This document shows, piece by piece, positions 25,361 to 34,170 of a stretch of DNA of 64,000 bases. A program made the translations under genes and the position numbers. Below the pieces are notes generated by a model. That model made no database searches and was not told where the DNA came from. It worked only from the letters and a program-made list of their open reading frames with translations. The DNA is from Flavobacterium sp. SUN052 (lineage in GTDB: Bacteria > Bacteroidota > Bacteroidia > Flavobacteriales > Flavobacteriaceae): positions 1 through 64,000 of the forward strand of contig NZ_JAPQNS010000001.1 of NCBI RefSeq assembly GCF_028867935.1, read 5' to 3'. Each line of letters begins with the position of its first letter. The stretch's first letter is position 1.

Positions 25361-27943
25361 TTATTCCTGATCGCCGTTGCGGGTAATGCTGCTGGCTCCT
25401 GAAGTATTTTCATTCAAATCGTTTACCTGGCCCATAATACCACGGCTGGCACCCGAAGCCCGCATATCTGCTTTATTAACTGTCATCCCTTTGGCATTGA
25501 TCAGTGAGGCACCGGTCATTGAACCTTTCAATTCGTCGGCTGAGCCAGTTAACAGCACTTTAGAAGCACCGTTCAGGTCAACGTCGAGCCGGTCTACTTT
25601 TGCATCGATCAGGGCTGTGCTGGCACCCGTCAGGTCCACTTCGAGCCGGTTGATGGGGGCGAAACCGCTTACTTTAGCGCGACTCGCTCCGGTCAGTTTC
25701 AGGCCTTCCACAGTAGGCATTGTAATGGTAAAACGAACGTTTCGGCTGTTGGAGATTCCAAAAGGGCGATCCTTGGTTGGCGCCAGTTTCAGGGTTCTAC
25801 CGTCTACGTCTACATCGAGCTTATCGAGGTCTTTTTGTTCGCCATCAGCTACAACTTTGAAGACATTACCGGGTTCAATGCGCACAATCATGGCTCCCGT
25901 TACATCAACGTCATCGAACGAATCGACAGTAAACGTGCGGGTTGCTGGACCTGCGGAGCTGAAATCAGTGTCGAAATCGTCGTCTGAGTCGTTGTCGGAG
26001 AGGTCAACTCCCGCGCTATCGTTGTTATCATTGTCATCGCGAGATTCGTCTTTGTAATCACGAGGAAAATTGATGCTTACCAGGCCGTCGTTAGCCGTCA
26101 ACTTCCAGATAGTCCGATCCATGCGGTCAAACTCTTTGTCGCTGAAGCGGTTGCGAATAAAGTAGGCAAAATCGCGGGTCATGCGGAAGGGTTTCTCGAA
26201 CGGAATCAACAAGTCCATATCCAGTTCCTGAGCGCGGAATTTAGCTCGGGGAGCCAGTTCAAGTTCGTTATTAAACCGCACCACCGAATCTTTGATCGTG
26301 TAATTGTACTGAATATTACGGGCGTTAGCCTCTGCTTCGCGCCGGTTGCGGCCACGTGCTTTCAGACGTTGGAGCAATTGAACCTCTGTTCCAGAATAAC
26401 CCCGCAGCTCAAGACTGGGGCGATAATCGAACTCCGTGTCCGTATCGCTCATGTCGAAGGTAGGCGTAGGAATAGCCGCAACAGGTAGCGTTTTGGTTTC
26501 TTCAATGGTTTCGCTCCGACTAAATCCACTGACAAGCGGGGTAATTGTTGCTCCGGCGATTACAAGGCACAGTACCCAGATACCCAACAGCGTAAGGGCT
26601 GTGCGGCCATTCAAAAAGGCTCTGCGGGTAATGAGCATCAGGCCCAGAATACCCAATCCAATGCAGGGCAGTACGCCAGCCGCAAACGCGGCTACAATCA
26701 TGGGAGCGTCCAGGTCGGCACGAATCCAATCGAAGGGAAACGGTCCGCTACCATCAGCATAGACGCCCGATACGATACCGAACGCGGCACCCGCCAAACT
26801 AACGCAGGCAATTGTACCAGCGAAAGCCACAAGAAGCATAATGATACCGGCAAACACGCGGATCACGCTGACAATGCCATTCAGGAAAGGTCCAAGCGCC
26901 CGGCCTAGGCCAGATAACACAAGCGATACGGCGCGAAAGGGAAATAATAAGGCTTTCGTCAGGCCCGATTCAGGGCCGCTTTCGGGTACATTCAGGTTGT
27001 GTTTGATCGTGTGTTCGATGTTAGCCAACGTAATGGGTTGCCCCTGCATCTCCATTTTCTCCGTTACCGTATCGGCTGTGGGCGAAATCACCCACAGCAC
27101 AATATATGTGATCAACCCAATCCCAAATAAGGCAATCGAGATAACAAACAATAACCGGATCAGTCCCCGGTCAATGCCGAAGTAAGCGCTCAGCCCACCG
27201 GCTACACCACCCACGACTTTTTCATCGGGATCGCGGTAAAACTTCTTGACTGTCTTATCTTCCTCCAGCGTAGTCGATCCTGGAAACGCAACCCACATGG
27301 CTATGTAGGCCAATACCGTAAAACCAGATAAACCACCCAAGAAATCTTCGCCACCGCTGTCGCTGGCTCCTCCCAGAGCAGGCAAGCCCATCACCAGAAT
27401 CACGAATAACAACCGCACCCAAACCGGGTCGACGTTAAAGTAATTAGCCAGTCCCGAAGCTACTCCACCGAGTGTTTTGCGGTGCAGGTCACGTACTAAT
27501 TTGCGGGGTGCATGGGTACGGCTCGACTGGGTCTGGCCTGAAGCCGATTCGTATGCCGACTCACTTTTAGCCGAGCCAAATGGAGCCCCTTGCGATGTAC
27601 TTCCGCCAGCCGCTGATTGTCCGGCCTTGGCTGAGGTCGTGAACAGTTCTTCATCCTCTACCGCTTCGAAGTCGGCTACGGTGCCCATGGCGGCCACCAG
27701 TTCGTTAACGTCTTCGAGTGTCACCGCCTGACGAGGGCCACCGGGCTGCTTTTCGCTGGCTTTGAGTTTGGCAAACAGCTTTTCGGCGATGCGGTTTTCG
27801 ATGTCTGTAACAATCTCCTGACTGTCTTCGTAAGTCGAAAAGTACTGCTGAACCGAAGTCAGGTAACTTCTGAGTTTGTCGTAGCCGTCTTCTTCAATAT
27901 GAAAAATAACGCCACTAATATTTATGCTTATTGTCTTTTTCAT
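25361..27943 (-). CDS. Large PspC-domain membrane protein with C-terminal GIN domain
   Basis: Domain order over 860 residues: an N-terminal conserved cytoplasmic region (MKKTISINISGVIFHIEEDGY, IVTDIENRIAEK); two PspC domains (about 150-215 and 228-290; RDLHRKTLGGVASGLANYF and RDPDEKVVGGVAGGLSAYFG); several transmembrane helices to about residue 480; a periplasmic linker; and a GIN/DUF2807 domain (from about 670) with GASRAKVSG, LTGASTALID and SGASSITRN repeats. PspC domains belong to the phage-shock membrane-stress response. The gene follows padR and precedes a separate GIN gene; all three probably form one operon. Confidence 0.88.
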   Translation of the reverse strand: MKKTISINISGVIFHIEEDGYDKLRSYLTSVQQYFSTYEDSQEIVTDIENRIAEKLFAKLKASEKQPGGPRQAVTLEDVNELVAAMGTVADFEAVEDEELFTTSAKAGQSAAGGSTSQGAPFGSAKSESAYESASGQTQSSRTHAPRKLVRDLHRKTLGGVASGLANYFNVDPVWVRLLFVILVMGLPALGGASDSGGEDFLGGLSGFTVLAYIAMWVAFPGSTTLEEDKTVKKFYRDPDEKVVGGVAGGLSAYFGIDRGLIRLLFVISIALFGIGLITYIVLWVISPTADTVTEKMEMQGQPITLANIEHTIKHNLNVPESGPESGLTKALLFPFRAVSLVLSGLGRALGPFLNGIVSVIRVFAGIIMLLVAFAGTIACVSLAGAAFGIVSGVYADGSGPFPFDWIRADLDAPMIVAAFAAGVLPCIGLGILGLMLITRRAFLNGRTALTLLGIWVLCLVIAGATITPLVSGFSRSETIEETKTLPVAAIPTPTFDMSDTDTEFDYRPSLELRGYSGTEVQLLQRLKARGRNRREAEANARNIQYNYTIKDSVVRFNNELELAPRAKFRAQELDMDLLIPFEKPFRMTRDFAYFIRNRFSDKEFDRMDRTIWKLTANDGLVSINFPRDYKDESRDDNDNNDSAGVDLSDNDSDDDFDTDFSSAGPATRTFTVDSFDDVDVTGAMIVRIEPGNVFKVVADGEQKDLDKLDVDVDGRTLKLAPTKDRPFGISNSRNVRFTITMPTVEGLKLTGASRAKVSGFAPINRLEVDLTGASTALIDAKVDRLDVDLNGASKVLLTGSADELKGSMTGASLINAKGMTVNKADMRASGASRGIMGQVNDLNENTSGASSITRNGDQE

Positions 27944-27979
27944 GGCTTTATGGCCGATGTTTCAGGCAGAGATGTCAGG

Positions 27980-28408
27980 TTAAGAAGCTGGGTTGGATGG
28001 TGATTTGGGAACTGGTTCCGGTTCAACCGGCGACACTGGAATGAGAATAGCCGGGCCGTTTTGAGAGTTGGTACCCTGTTCTGTTTTGGCCACAATAGAG
28101 TGAACCGAGTCGGATAGTTCTACCCAGGTTTCATTGAGTGCAGCCAGCGACGTTCGACCAAGTTCAGTAAGCAGGTAATACTTGCGAGGTGGCCCCGACG
28201 TTGATTCTACCCATTTATAATCGAGCAAACCAGCGTTCTTCAAGCGGGTCAGCAGAGGGTAGAGGGTTCCTTCCACAACCATGATTCGGGCCGAGGTCAA
28301 CTCGTCGAGCATGTCGGAAGCATAAACCTCTCCCCGCGAAATGATGTGCAGGATGCAGAATTCCAGAATCCCCTTGCGCATCTGCACCTGGGCGTTCTCA
28401 ATGTTCAT
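27980..28408 (-). CDS. PadR-family transcriptional regulator
   Basis: The protein is a 142-residue PadR winged-helix repressor: MRKGILEFCILHII, SRGEVYASDMLDEL, the MVVEGTLYPLLTRLKNAGLLDYKW wing region and PPRKYYLLTELGR. A short C-terminal helix and a proline-rich tail follow. The ATG at 28408 places the conserved QMRKGILEFCIL near the N-terminus; codons upstream lie in the leader. It is the first gene of the PspC/GIN operon, and a palindrome over its promoter suggests autoregulation. Confidence 0.9.
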   Translation of the reverse strand: MNIENAQVQMRKGILEFCILHIISRGEVYASDMLDELTSARIMVVEGTLYPLLTRLKNAGLLDYKWVESTSGPPRKYYLLTELGRTSLAALNETWVELSDSVHSIVAKTEQGTNSQNGPAILIPVSPVEPEPVPKSPSNPAS

Positions 28409-28494
28409 GAGTGTACAGGGTTTACGTGAATGATCTTGTTCATTAGTATTTGGTAGCCGGTAAGCCGGTGTTCTATTTGTTGTTTTTGATGATT

Positions 28495-28531
28495 CAAAGG
28501 TAGTATAAGGTACTTTGCATTGCAAGGTACT
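28495..28531 (-). promoter_or_regulatory. padR operon promoter with overlapping palindromic operator
   Basis: On the minus strand a perfect Bacteroidota -7 box TACCTTTG (28502-28495) lies 20 bases after a TTG at 28525-28523. That TTG falls inside a near-perfect 23-base palindrome centred on 28520: half sites GGTACTTTGCA (28509-28519) and its complement (28521-28531), differing at two positions. Overlap of the operator with the -33 element fits repression, most likely by the PadR protein itself; this is an inference from position and symmetry. Confidence 0.65.
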
Positions 28532-28630
28532 TTATTGAATTAATATGGATTGGTGTGATGAGTGGTTAATGTTTGGGACGAGTGGTGAAAAAAAATTATG
28601 TAGTTTACCATTCTTAAACCCCCGCCGTCT

Positions 28631-31600
28631 ATGCGCTGCCTGAATCACTGGCTGCTCTTTACTTTATTGGTTGCTTCGATAACAGATTCTCCTGGTCAAC
28701 TTGTTGGTTCGGAGTGGATCGTGGCTGGGCAACCTTATTATAAAATCCCTATTGCGCAGGCGGGTTCGTATCAGATTACCGCTGATCATTTCCGTCGTGC
28801 AGGCATTAATATTGGCAGTCTTGATCCACATACTATTCAGCTGTTTCATCGGGGGCGCGAGCAGGCCATTGCCATCACCGGCGAGGCCGACGGAAAGTTA
28901 GACGATACAGACGTACTCACATTTGTGGGGCAGGCCAATGATGGTGTTCCCGACTCGGCTTTATACCGACCTGCCGCGTCCCAGTCGCACCCATTTTATA
29001 GCCTGTTCTCCGACACAACCTACTATTTCCTGACCTGGCGTTCGGGCGTTCAAGGTCTACGATTACCGCAAAACCCCACACCGAACCCCGAAGTCGTTCC
29101 AGCCGAAACCCGCGTGGTGCTAACCACAGACTACCCAGCTGGGGCTATTTATCCGTTGGGAGCCACTGCCAGTACCGGGTCGGTGTTGAGCCACTATGAT
29201 GAAGGCGAGGGGTGGACGGGTCCGCTTGTCGCCCAGGGACAGACGTATTCCGTTGTAATACCAATAACAGCGGTGATTTGGGCGGATAGTTTGCCACTTC
29301 GGTTGCAAGCCTGCGTGGTGGGGCGCAACCCATTGTCGCACCGGGTTGCCTGGCGGGTCAACGGTCAACGGGTAGGAGTGAGCGTTTTCGAGAATTACCA
29401 GACAGGTCGATTTGAAGTGTTGCTTCCGGTGGCTGAACTTGGCAAACCCGATGCGCTGACGGTGGTTATAGAACCTCTGACCGAAGGTGAGCAGGTTTCG
29501 CTATCGGCGGTGCGTATACAGTACACCCAGCAAGCCGGGAATTTACCACCCGCTGCTGTTCTGGCTCCCGACCTGATCCAGGTTCGCTTTCGGACGTTTG
29601 ATCCGAAAAAGGCCAATTACCTGATTGTAACGCATCCGGCATTACGCAAACCAGTGGGTGACGTGGCCAGCGTCGATCCTGTTCGCGAGTATGCTGCTTA
29701 CCGGGCTTCGCTGGCGGGTGGCAGTTACGATACCCTGACGGTGAACATTGGCGAGTTGTTCGACCAGTTCAATTACGGAGAACGTAGCCCGCTGGCTATT
29801 CGGCGGTTTGCGCAGTTTATGCACCGAAATGGCCGCCAACCGATGTTGTTTCTGATTGGCCAATCGCGTGATCCGCAGGGCGTTCGGAAAAACCCCAATG
29901 CACCCCGGCTCGATCTGGTACCCAACGGTGGCTGGCCCGGTTCCGACGCTTTATTGGTGGAAGGGCTCAACGGCGAAACCCGTAATGTTCCTTCCTTACC
30001 CGTTGGGCGGCTCAACACCGACAAGCCCCAAACGGTACTCGATTATCTGGCTAAAGCGCGTGAGTACGAAGGAGGCCTTCGCCCGCAACTCTGGCGCAAA
30101 TCCCTACTTCACCTCAGCGGAGGTCGCTCTACCGATGAATTGAGCAGTTTTCGGAATTTCGTAGACGATTTTTCGACCGTGGCCCGTGGTGTTCCGTTGG
30201 GTGCTTCTGTGCAAACCCGCTCCAAACAAACCGACGAGCCGGTAGAAACCATTCCCATTGCTGATTTAGTCAACATTGGTCTTGGCTTTATCACGGTTTT
30301 TGGTCATTCGGGTCTCGATGTAACGGATGTAGACATTGGCTTTGCCACCGACGACCGGCGCGACTATCATAACCGGGGTCGGTATCCGTTTTTGTTGGTG
30401 AATGGCTGTGCGGCTGGTAACGTATTCTTCGGCCGACCAACGTTTGGGACGGATTGGGTGACGGCACCGGGTCGGGGTGCCATTGGTTTCTTGGCGCATA
30501 CCTACAATGGTTTCCCGCGCGAGATGAAAGCTTTCACAGATGCTTTTTACGCTACGCTGACCGATCCGCGCTGGCAAACGGAAACCGTAGGCCGGGTGCA
30601 TCAGGAAACAATTCGGCGGTATCTCCGGCTGAACCAGACGGTGAACGACATTGCCAACGCCCAGCAGTTTCTGCTTCAGGGTGACCCCGCCATTCGGCTG
30701 TTTCCCTTCAATAAACCGGATTATGCATTTGGCGAGCTAAACCAGCTGCTAGCAGCTCCAAAACCGAATGTAGCTCAACCCGACTCCTTGCTGGCTCGCT
30801 TGGTGCTGACCAATGCCGGACGGGCTGAACCGGGGCCGTTACCGGTGCGCATTCGTCAGTACACGCCCGATGGGCAATTGCTTCAGGAGCAACTGCTTAC
30901 CGTTTCTTCTCCGTTTTTTGCCGATACTCTGAACCTACGGATACCAGCCTTTAACCGCCCTGTAAATAGTCAGGTGGTGGAACTCCTGTTGAATCCCGGC
31001 AATGAGTTATTGGAATATGATTTCGAGAATAACACGCTTGTTCTGGGTGGTGCCAGCACCACCGAATTGCCCTTCTCGCCCGATCATATACCGCCTTTGC
31101 TGGTCGTATCCTTCGATGGGCAACGGATTGAGAACGATGGGTTTGTGGCTCCACGCCCGGTCATCAGCCTTTGGGTTCGCGATGAAAACGCCCGGTTATT
31201 TCGGCGTGATACCACTGGGCTGTTGCTCTATCTGCAACGACCCAGTCAGGCCCAAACGGGGGCCTTTGAGCGTTTGTGGTGGCGCACTGCAACTACCAGC
31301 AGTGAGGAAGGTGGCCGGGTATTTCGGGTAGATTTTCGCCCGACGGAAACCTGGCCAGATGGTCGTTACCAACTCGAAGCCTATGCCAGTGACCTGAGCG
31401 GAAACCGAGCGGCCCCGTACCGGATTAGTTTTCAGATTGCCCGCGAGCCGGGCGTGGTGCAGGCAGGTGTCGGCCCCAACCCGTTTGGTGGAGATGCGAC
31501 AAACGCCCAAACGCGCTTTCACTGCACGCTCACGGGTGACGTTCCTCCCGAAACCATTGCGATTACGATTACCAACCTCAGCGGCCAGGTAGTACGAACT

Positions 31601-31777
31601 GTGCAACTACCCGGCCACATTGGTTTAAACGAATGGATCTGGAACGGCACCGGCAACACCGGAAACGCGCTGCCTGTTGGTTTGTACTTGTATCGGTTCC
31701 AGTTTATGGGTGTAAACGCGCCTGCTTTTGAAAACCTTTTTGATGCCTTAACCGGGCGCGTCCTGCTGATCCGATGA
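28631..31777 (+). CDS. C25-family (gingipain-type) cysteine peptidase, PorU-like
   Basis: This secreted protein of 1048 residues has an N-terminal signal and a domain resembling PorU starts (SEWIVAGQPYYKIPIAQAGSYQIT). The peptidase C25 catalytic domain spans about 325-710, with H559 in VFGHSG and C593 in NGCAAGN as the catalytic pair. An Ig-like region follows, and then a C-terminal FlgD-like domain (GPNPFGG, ITNLSGQVVRTV, GLYLYRF). In Bacteroidota PorU is the sortase of the type IX secretion system, removing C-terminal signals; gingipain-like members are secreted proteases. No other T9SS gene is in the window, so which role applies is open. The stop overlaps the next start by 4 bases. Confidence 0.8.
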   Translation: MRCLNHWLLFTLLVASITDSPGQLVGSEWIVAGQPYYKIPIAQAGSYQITADHFRRAGINIGSLDPHTIQLFHRGREQAIAITGEADGKLDDTDVLTFVGQANDGVPDSALYRPAASQSHPFYSLFSDTTYYFLTWRSGVQGLRLPQNPTPNPEVVPAETRVVLTTDYPAGAIYPLGATASTGSVLSHYDEGEGWTGPLVAQGQTYSVVIPITAVIWADSLPLRLQACVVGRNPLSHRVAWRVNGQRVGVSVFENYQTGRFEVLLPVAELGKPDALTVVIEPLTEGEQVSLSAVRIQYTQQAGNLPPAAVLAPDLIQVRFRTFDPKKANYLIVTHPALRKPVGDVASVDPVREYAAYRASLAGGSYDTLTVNIGELFDQFNYGERSPLAIRRFAQFMHRNGRQPMLFLIGQSRDPQGVRKNPNAPRLDLVPNGGWPGSDALLVEGLNGETRNVPSLPVGRLNTDKPQTVLDYLAKAREYEGGLRPQLWRKSLLHLSGGRSTDELSSFRNFVDDFSTVARGVPLGASVQTRSKQTDEPVETIPIADLVNIGLGFITVFGHSGLDVTDVDIGFATDDRRDYHNRGRYPFLLVNGCAAGNVFFGRPTFGTDWVTAPGRGAIGFLAHTYNGFPREMKAFTDAFYATLTDPRWQTETVGRVHQETIRRYLRLNQTVNDIANAQQFLLQGDPAIRLFPFNKPDYAFGELNQLLAAPKPNVAQPDSLLARLVLTNAGRAEPGPLPVRIRQYTPDGQLLQEQLLTVSSPFFADTLNLRIPAFNRPVNSQVVELLLNPGNELLEYDFENNTLVLGGASTTELPFSPDHIPPLLVVSFDGQRIENDGFVAPRPVISLWVRDENARLFRRDTTGLLLYLQRPSQAQTGAFERLWWRTATTSSEEGGRVFRVDFRPTETWPDGRYQLEAYASDLSGNRAAPYRISFQIAREPGVVQAGVGPNPFGGDATNAQTRFHCTLTGDVPPETIAITITNLSGQVVRTVQLPGHIGLNEWIWNGTGNTGNALPVGLYLYRFQFMGVNAPAFENLFDALTGRVLLIR

Positions 31778-32892
31778 AACGCGACCGCCTGTATCTGTTT
31801 ATTCTTTGGGTGCTTTTGGGTTTGCTTATTGCGACCTTATCAGTCTTGCACCCCACCCATGCTACCTCGCCCGACTCGGCCTATTATCTGAGAATGGCTA
31901 CCAACTGGCGAACTTACGACGGTACGTTTCCACCGGGTTATTCACTACTGATCTGGCTTGTTGCTGCCGTTACCACGCTGCCCGTTTTGTGGGCATCCAA
32001 ACTGATCAACTGGCTGGCGTTGGGGTTCTTCGGCTGGGTGTGGTTGGGTAGAGTAGGAGCGAAACAGGCGGCTTTGTTGCTGGGAATGTGGCTGCTACCC
32101 GGCAACCTGCGTATTGCCACGTACACCTGGTCCGAAACTGTGTTCATCGTGTTATTACTCGAAACCATCTGGTGGTTAGAGAACAGCCGAATTAACACGC
32201 TACGAGTGGCTGGCTTACTGGTAGCCCTGGTTTGGTTGCGATACGTGGGGTTTTTTGTAATAGTGTACAATGGATTTGTAATCCGTTGGGCCGTCAGGCC
32301 AACTAATGATGCCAGCAGTATAACCCGGCAAATGTCAAACTCAGCATACTTGCCAATTGGCCTGACGGCCCAACGGATTACAAATCCATTGTACATTCTT
32401 GTTTGCCTTCTCGGCATCACCTTATTACTGTTACTGAATCTTTCTCTAACTGGCTACCTGTTTGGTGGGCCGCGCCTGTTTCCTACGGAGCCGTGGCATG
32501 AACTGCTTCGAATGATAGGACTAGCTGTTTTAAACGAATTGCTGCTGTTTAATTACCAGCCCGATATGAATCTGATCGATTTTGGTTTGGCCTTGCTGGG
32601 GCAGATTGTGGTCGTAACAGGGGTGATCTGGTACATTCGGCGCAAAGGAAATTGGCAACCTACCCAATTCATGAGGAACCCACTGACACGTCGGCTGGTT
32701 GGGGTGGGGTTGGTTTATTTCCTGACGCTGTTTGTGCTGCGAACCCTAAGCCCTTTCGATCCGCTGAATGAGCGGCTGATGGCACCGGGGAGCGTTTGCT
32801 GGTTGATGGCGCTGGTAGTAGCTGGTCAATCCCAGCACTCCATAATCAGCAAGTCGCCAGAGCGGGCCGAGACTTTAACGAACCCATCCTGA
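31774..32892 (+). CDS. Polytopic membrane protein (glycosyltransferase-39/DUF2029-like) carrying a palindromic insertion
   Basis: The 372-residue protein has about nine or ten hydrophobic helices. The N-terminal layout (first helix, then SPDSAYYLRMATNWRTYDGTFPPGYSLL) resembles GT-C fold mannosyl/arabinosyl-type transferases, whose first loop carries an acidic motif next to a tyrosine. Residues about 164-207 are encoded by a 130-base palindromic element and lack hydrophobic character, so the natural protein probably joined VWLRYVGFFVI directly to VCLLGITLLL. The last 22 codons overlap thiN on the other strand. Whether the product is functional is uncertain. It is translationally coupled to the C25 peptidase gene. 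Confidence 0.65.
   Translation: MKRDRLYLFILWVLLGLLIATLSVLHPTHATSPDSAYYLRMATNWRTYDGTFPPGYSLLIWLVAAVTTLPVLWASKLINWLALGFFGWVWLGRVGAKQAALLLGMWLLPGNLRIATYTWSETVFIVLLLETIWWLENSRINTLRVAGLLVALVWLRYVGFFVIVYNGFVIRWAVRPTNDASSITRQMSNSAYLPIGLTAQRITNPLYILVCLLGITLLLLLNLSLTGYLFGGPRLFPTEPWHELLRMIGLAVLNELLLFNYQPDMNLIDFGLALLGQIVVVTGVIWYIRRKGNWQPTQFMRNPLTRRLVGVGLVYFLTLFVLRTLSPFDPLNERLMAPGSVCWLMALVVAGQSQHSIISKSPERAETLTNPS
32265..32394. repeat. Palindromic insertion element inside a coding sequence
   Basis: Two exactly complementary 38-base arms (32265-32302 and 32357-32394) enclose a 54-base spacer. Both arm ends carry GTAC. The element lies wholly within an open reading frame, which stays open across it, so it adds roughly 43 codons. 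The structure is that of a MITE/REP-type hairpin rather than an IS, since there is no room for a transposase. No clear target duplication is visible at the flanks. Confidence 0.88.
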
Positions 32893-33488
32893 GCCGCTTC
32901 GTTGCTGTTGCCCGAGCGATAGCCCAGCGTTAGGGATTCGTTGTGGATATTATACTTGAGACCTTCTGTAACAATGCCGTCGACTGTTCCCACGGGTACC
33001 AGAGACAGGGGTGTTCCGGCCTCATACCATTTCTCGTAGGTACCCACGAGCGGAAAAATTCGCGAGTGATCGTCGAGCATCACCACCTTGATCTGGTTCT
33101 TGTACCGCACGATATTGGTCATGTTGGTGAGGGCGTGATCGGCCCGACGACCCGTTGCCCACACGATGTTCACCGCCGAATGACCCCGATTAATCAGGTA
33201 CTCGATGCCTTTTTCGAGGTCAGTTTTGTCCTGATCGGGGGTGTGTACAACGTCCAGCGGATATTGTTTCTGACGAATCAGGTCGAGGTCCAGCCCATCA
33301 TCGAAGTCACCTAGCAGCACATCGACTTTGATGCCCAGATCGAGTACCCGCCAGATTGCCCGGTCGAGCACCACCACAATTGGTGACCATTCCAAAAGCT
33401 GGCCCAACAGTTCTTCGGAGCAGCTTTCTCCGTTGGCAATCAATAAGGCAGGTTCCTGTTCGTCGCGGACGATGTGGTGGGATGACAT
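32826..33488 (-). CDS. thiN: Thiamine pyrophosphokinase
   Basis: The protein of 220 residues resembles thiamine pyrophosphokinase, which forms thiamine pyrophosphate from thiamine and ATP. Visible motifs include ALLIANGESCSEELL, the acidic motif VDVLLGDFDDGLD, HTPDQDKTDLEKG (the conserved QdktDlEk core), the loop ATGRRADHALTN, and a C-terminal thiamine-binding region GLKYNIHNESLTLGYRSGNSN. The gene is antisense to the last 67 bases of the membrane protein gene. It supplies a universal cofactor and is likely monocistronic. Confidence 0.88.
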   Translation of the reverse strand: MSSHHIVRDEQEPALLIANGESCSEELLGQLLEWSPIVVVLDRAIWRVLDLGIKVDVLLGDFDDGLDLDLIRQKQYPLDVVHTPDQDKTDLEKGIEYLINRGHSAVNIVWATGRRADHALTNMTNIVRYKNQIKVVMLDDHSRIFPLVGTYEKWYEAGTPLSLVPVGTVDGIVTEGLKYNIHNESLTLGYRSGNSNEAAQDGFVKVSARSGDLLIMECWD

Positions 33489-33520
33489 GAACTACTAATA
33501 CGTTTTGTAAAACTGACTCT

Positions 33521-34135
33521 TTATTTCAGCGGTACTACCAGCCCTATTCCCTCGCTGGTGCGACCCAACAGAATGTCCTGCTGTTTGTCGCCCCGGCGTT
33601 TGAATAGGGCGTAGTTTACCAGATCAAACACAAACAAAAAGCCGCCCTGAACAATGATCGACTTGCCGAAACCCGTCAGCCGTGCCCGGTCGTCGGGGTG
33701 GTTGCGGCCCCGCTCAATCAGGTAAGCACCACCAGCAACGTAGGCAACATCGAGGCCGGTATTGAACAACAGCGTTCGTTTCATACCCTCATGCCGCTTC
33801 ACGGCCTCGCTGAGAGTTTCGTCTTCCGGACGGGCGTTGCGTGAGCCAAGCAGGCCGAGACCCGCAATGCCCAGATTGACTACGTTCCAATAGACGTTCA
33901 TCCGGTGAAAATAGTGCGTTTCGGTGCGCTCCCGACCCGCCGAAAACGCGCCCACGGCAATGTTGGCGAGGGCATAGGAACCCAGCGCAAGGCCGAGCGT
34001 ACGCTGATGCTGTATCCGTTGACGGCTAAACTCCCGGAGTGTCGGGCTATCCGTTGGGTTTTTTGGCTGGGCCAATGCATTTGTACCAGCCACCAATGTT
34101 CCAGCCAGAAAAGCGAGTCGTTTAAGTCCGTTCAT
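33521..34135 (-). CDS. Membrane protein of unknown function (Bacteroidota-specific)
   Basis: The 204-residue protein starts with a signal-like hydrophobic helix, then a basic region and several helices (about 47-64, 82-98, 130-143, 160-180). RMNVYWNVVNLGIAGLGLLG and FGKSIIVQGGFLFVFDLVNYALF are conserved-looking segments of a family found in this phylum. No catalytic motif is seen. It lies between thiN and a DUF885 gene on the same strand. Confidence 0.6.
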   Translation of the reverse strand: MNGLKRLAFLAGTLVAGTNALAQPKNPTDSPTLREFSRQRIQHQRTLGLALGSYALANIAVGAFSAGRERTETHYFHRMNVYWNVVNLGIAGLGLLGSRNARPEDETLSEAVKRHEGMKRTLLFNTGLDVAYVAGGAYLIERGRNHPDDRARLTGFGKSIIVQGGFLFVFDLVNYALFKRRGDKQQDILLGRTSEGIGLVVPLK

Positions 34136-34170
34136 GCTTTACTTAACCCGAACGGCCCGAGGATGTTTTA

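Noticed and set aside
25377..26057. A Ser/Val-rich frame antisense to the PspC-GIN gene
   Set aside because: Low-complexity composition results from reading the repeated GIN codons backwards.
31938..32420. A 160-codon minus-strand frame in the membrane gene
   Set aside because: Most of it arises from the palindromic element, which reads similarly on both strands.
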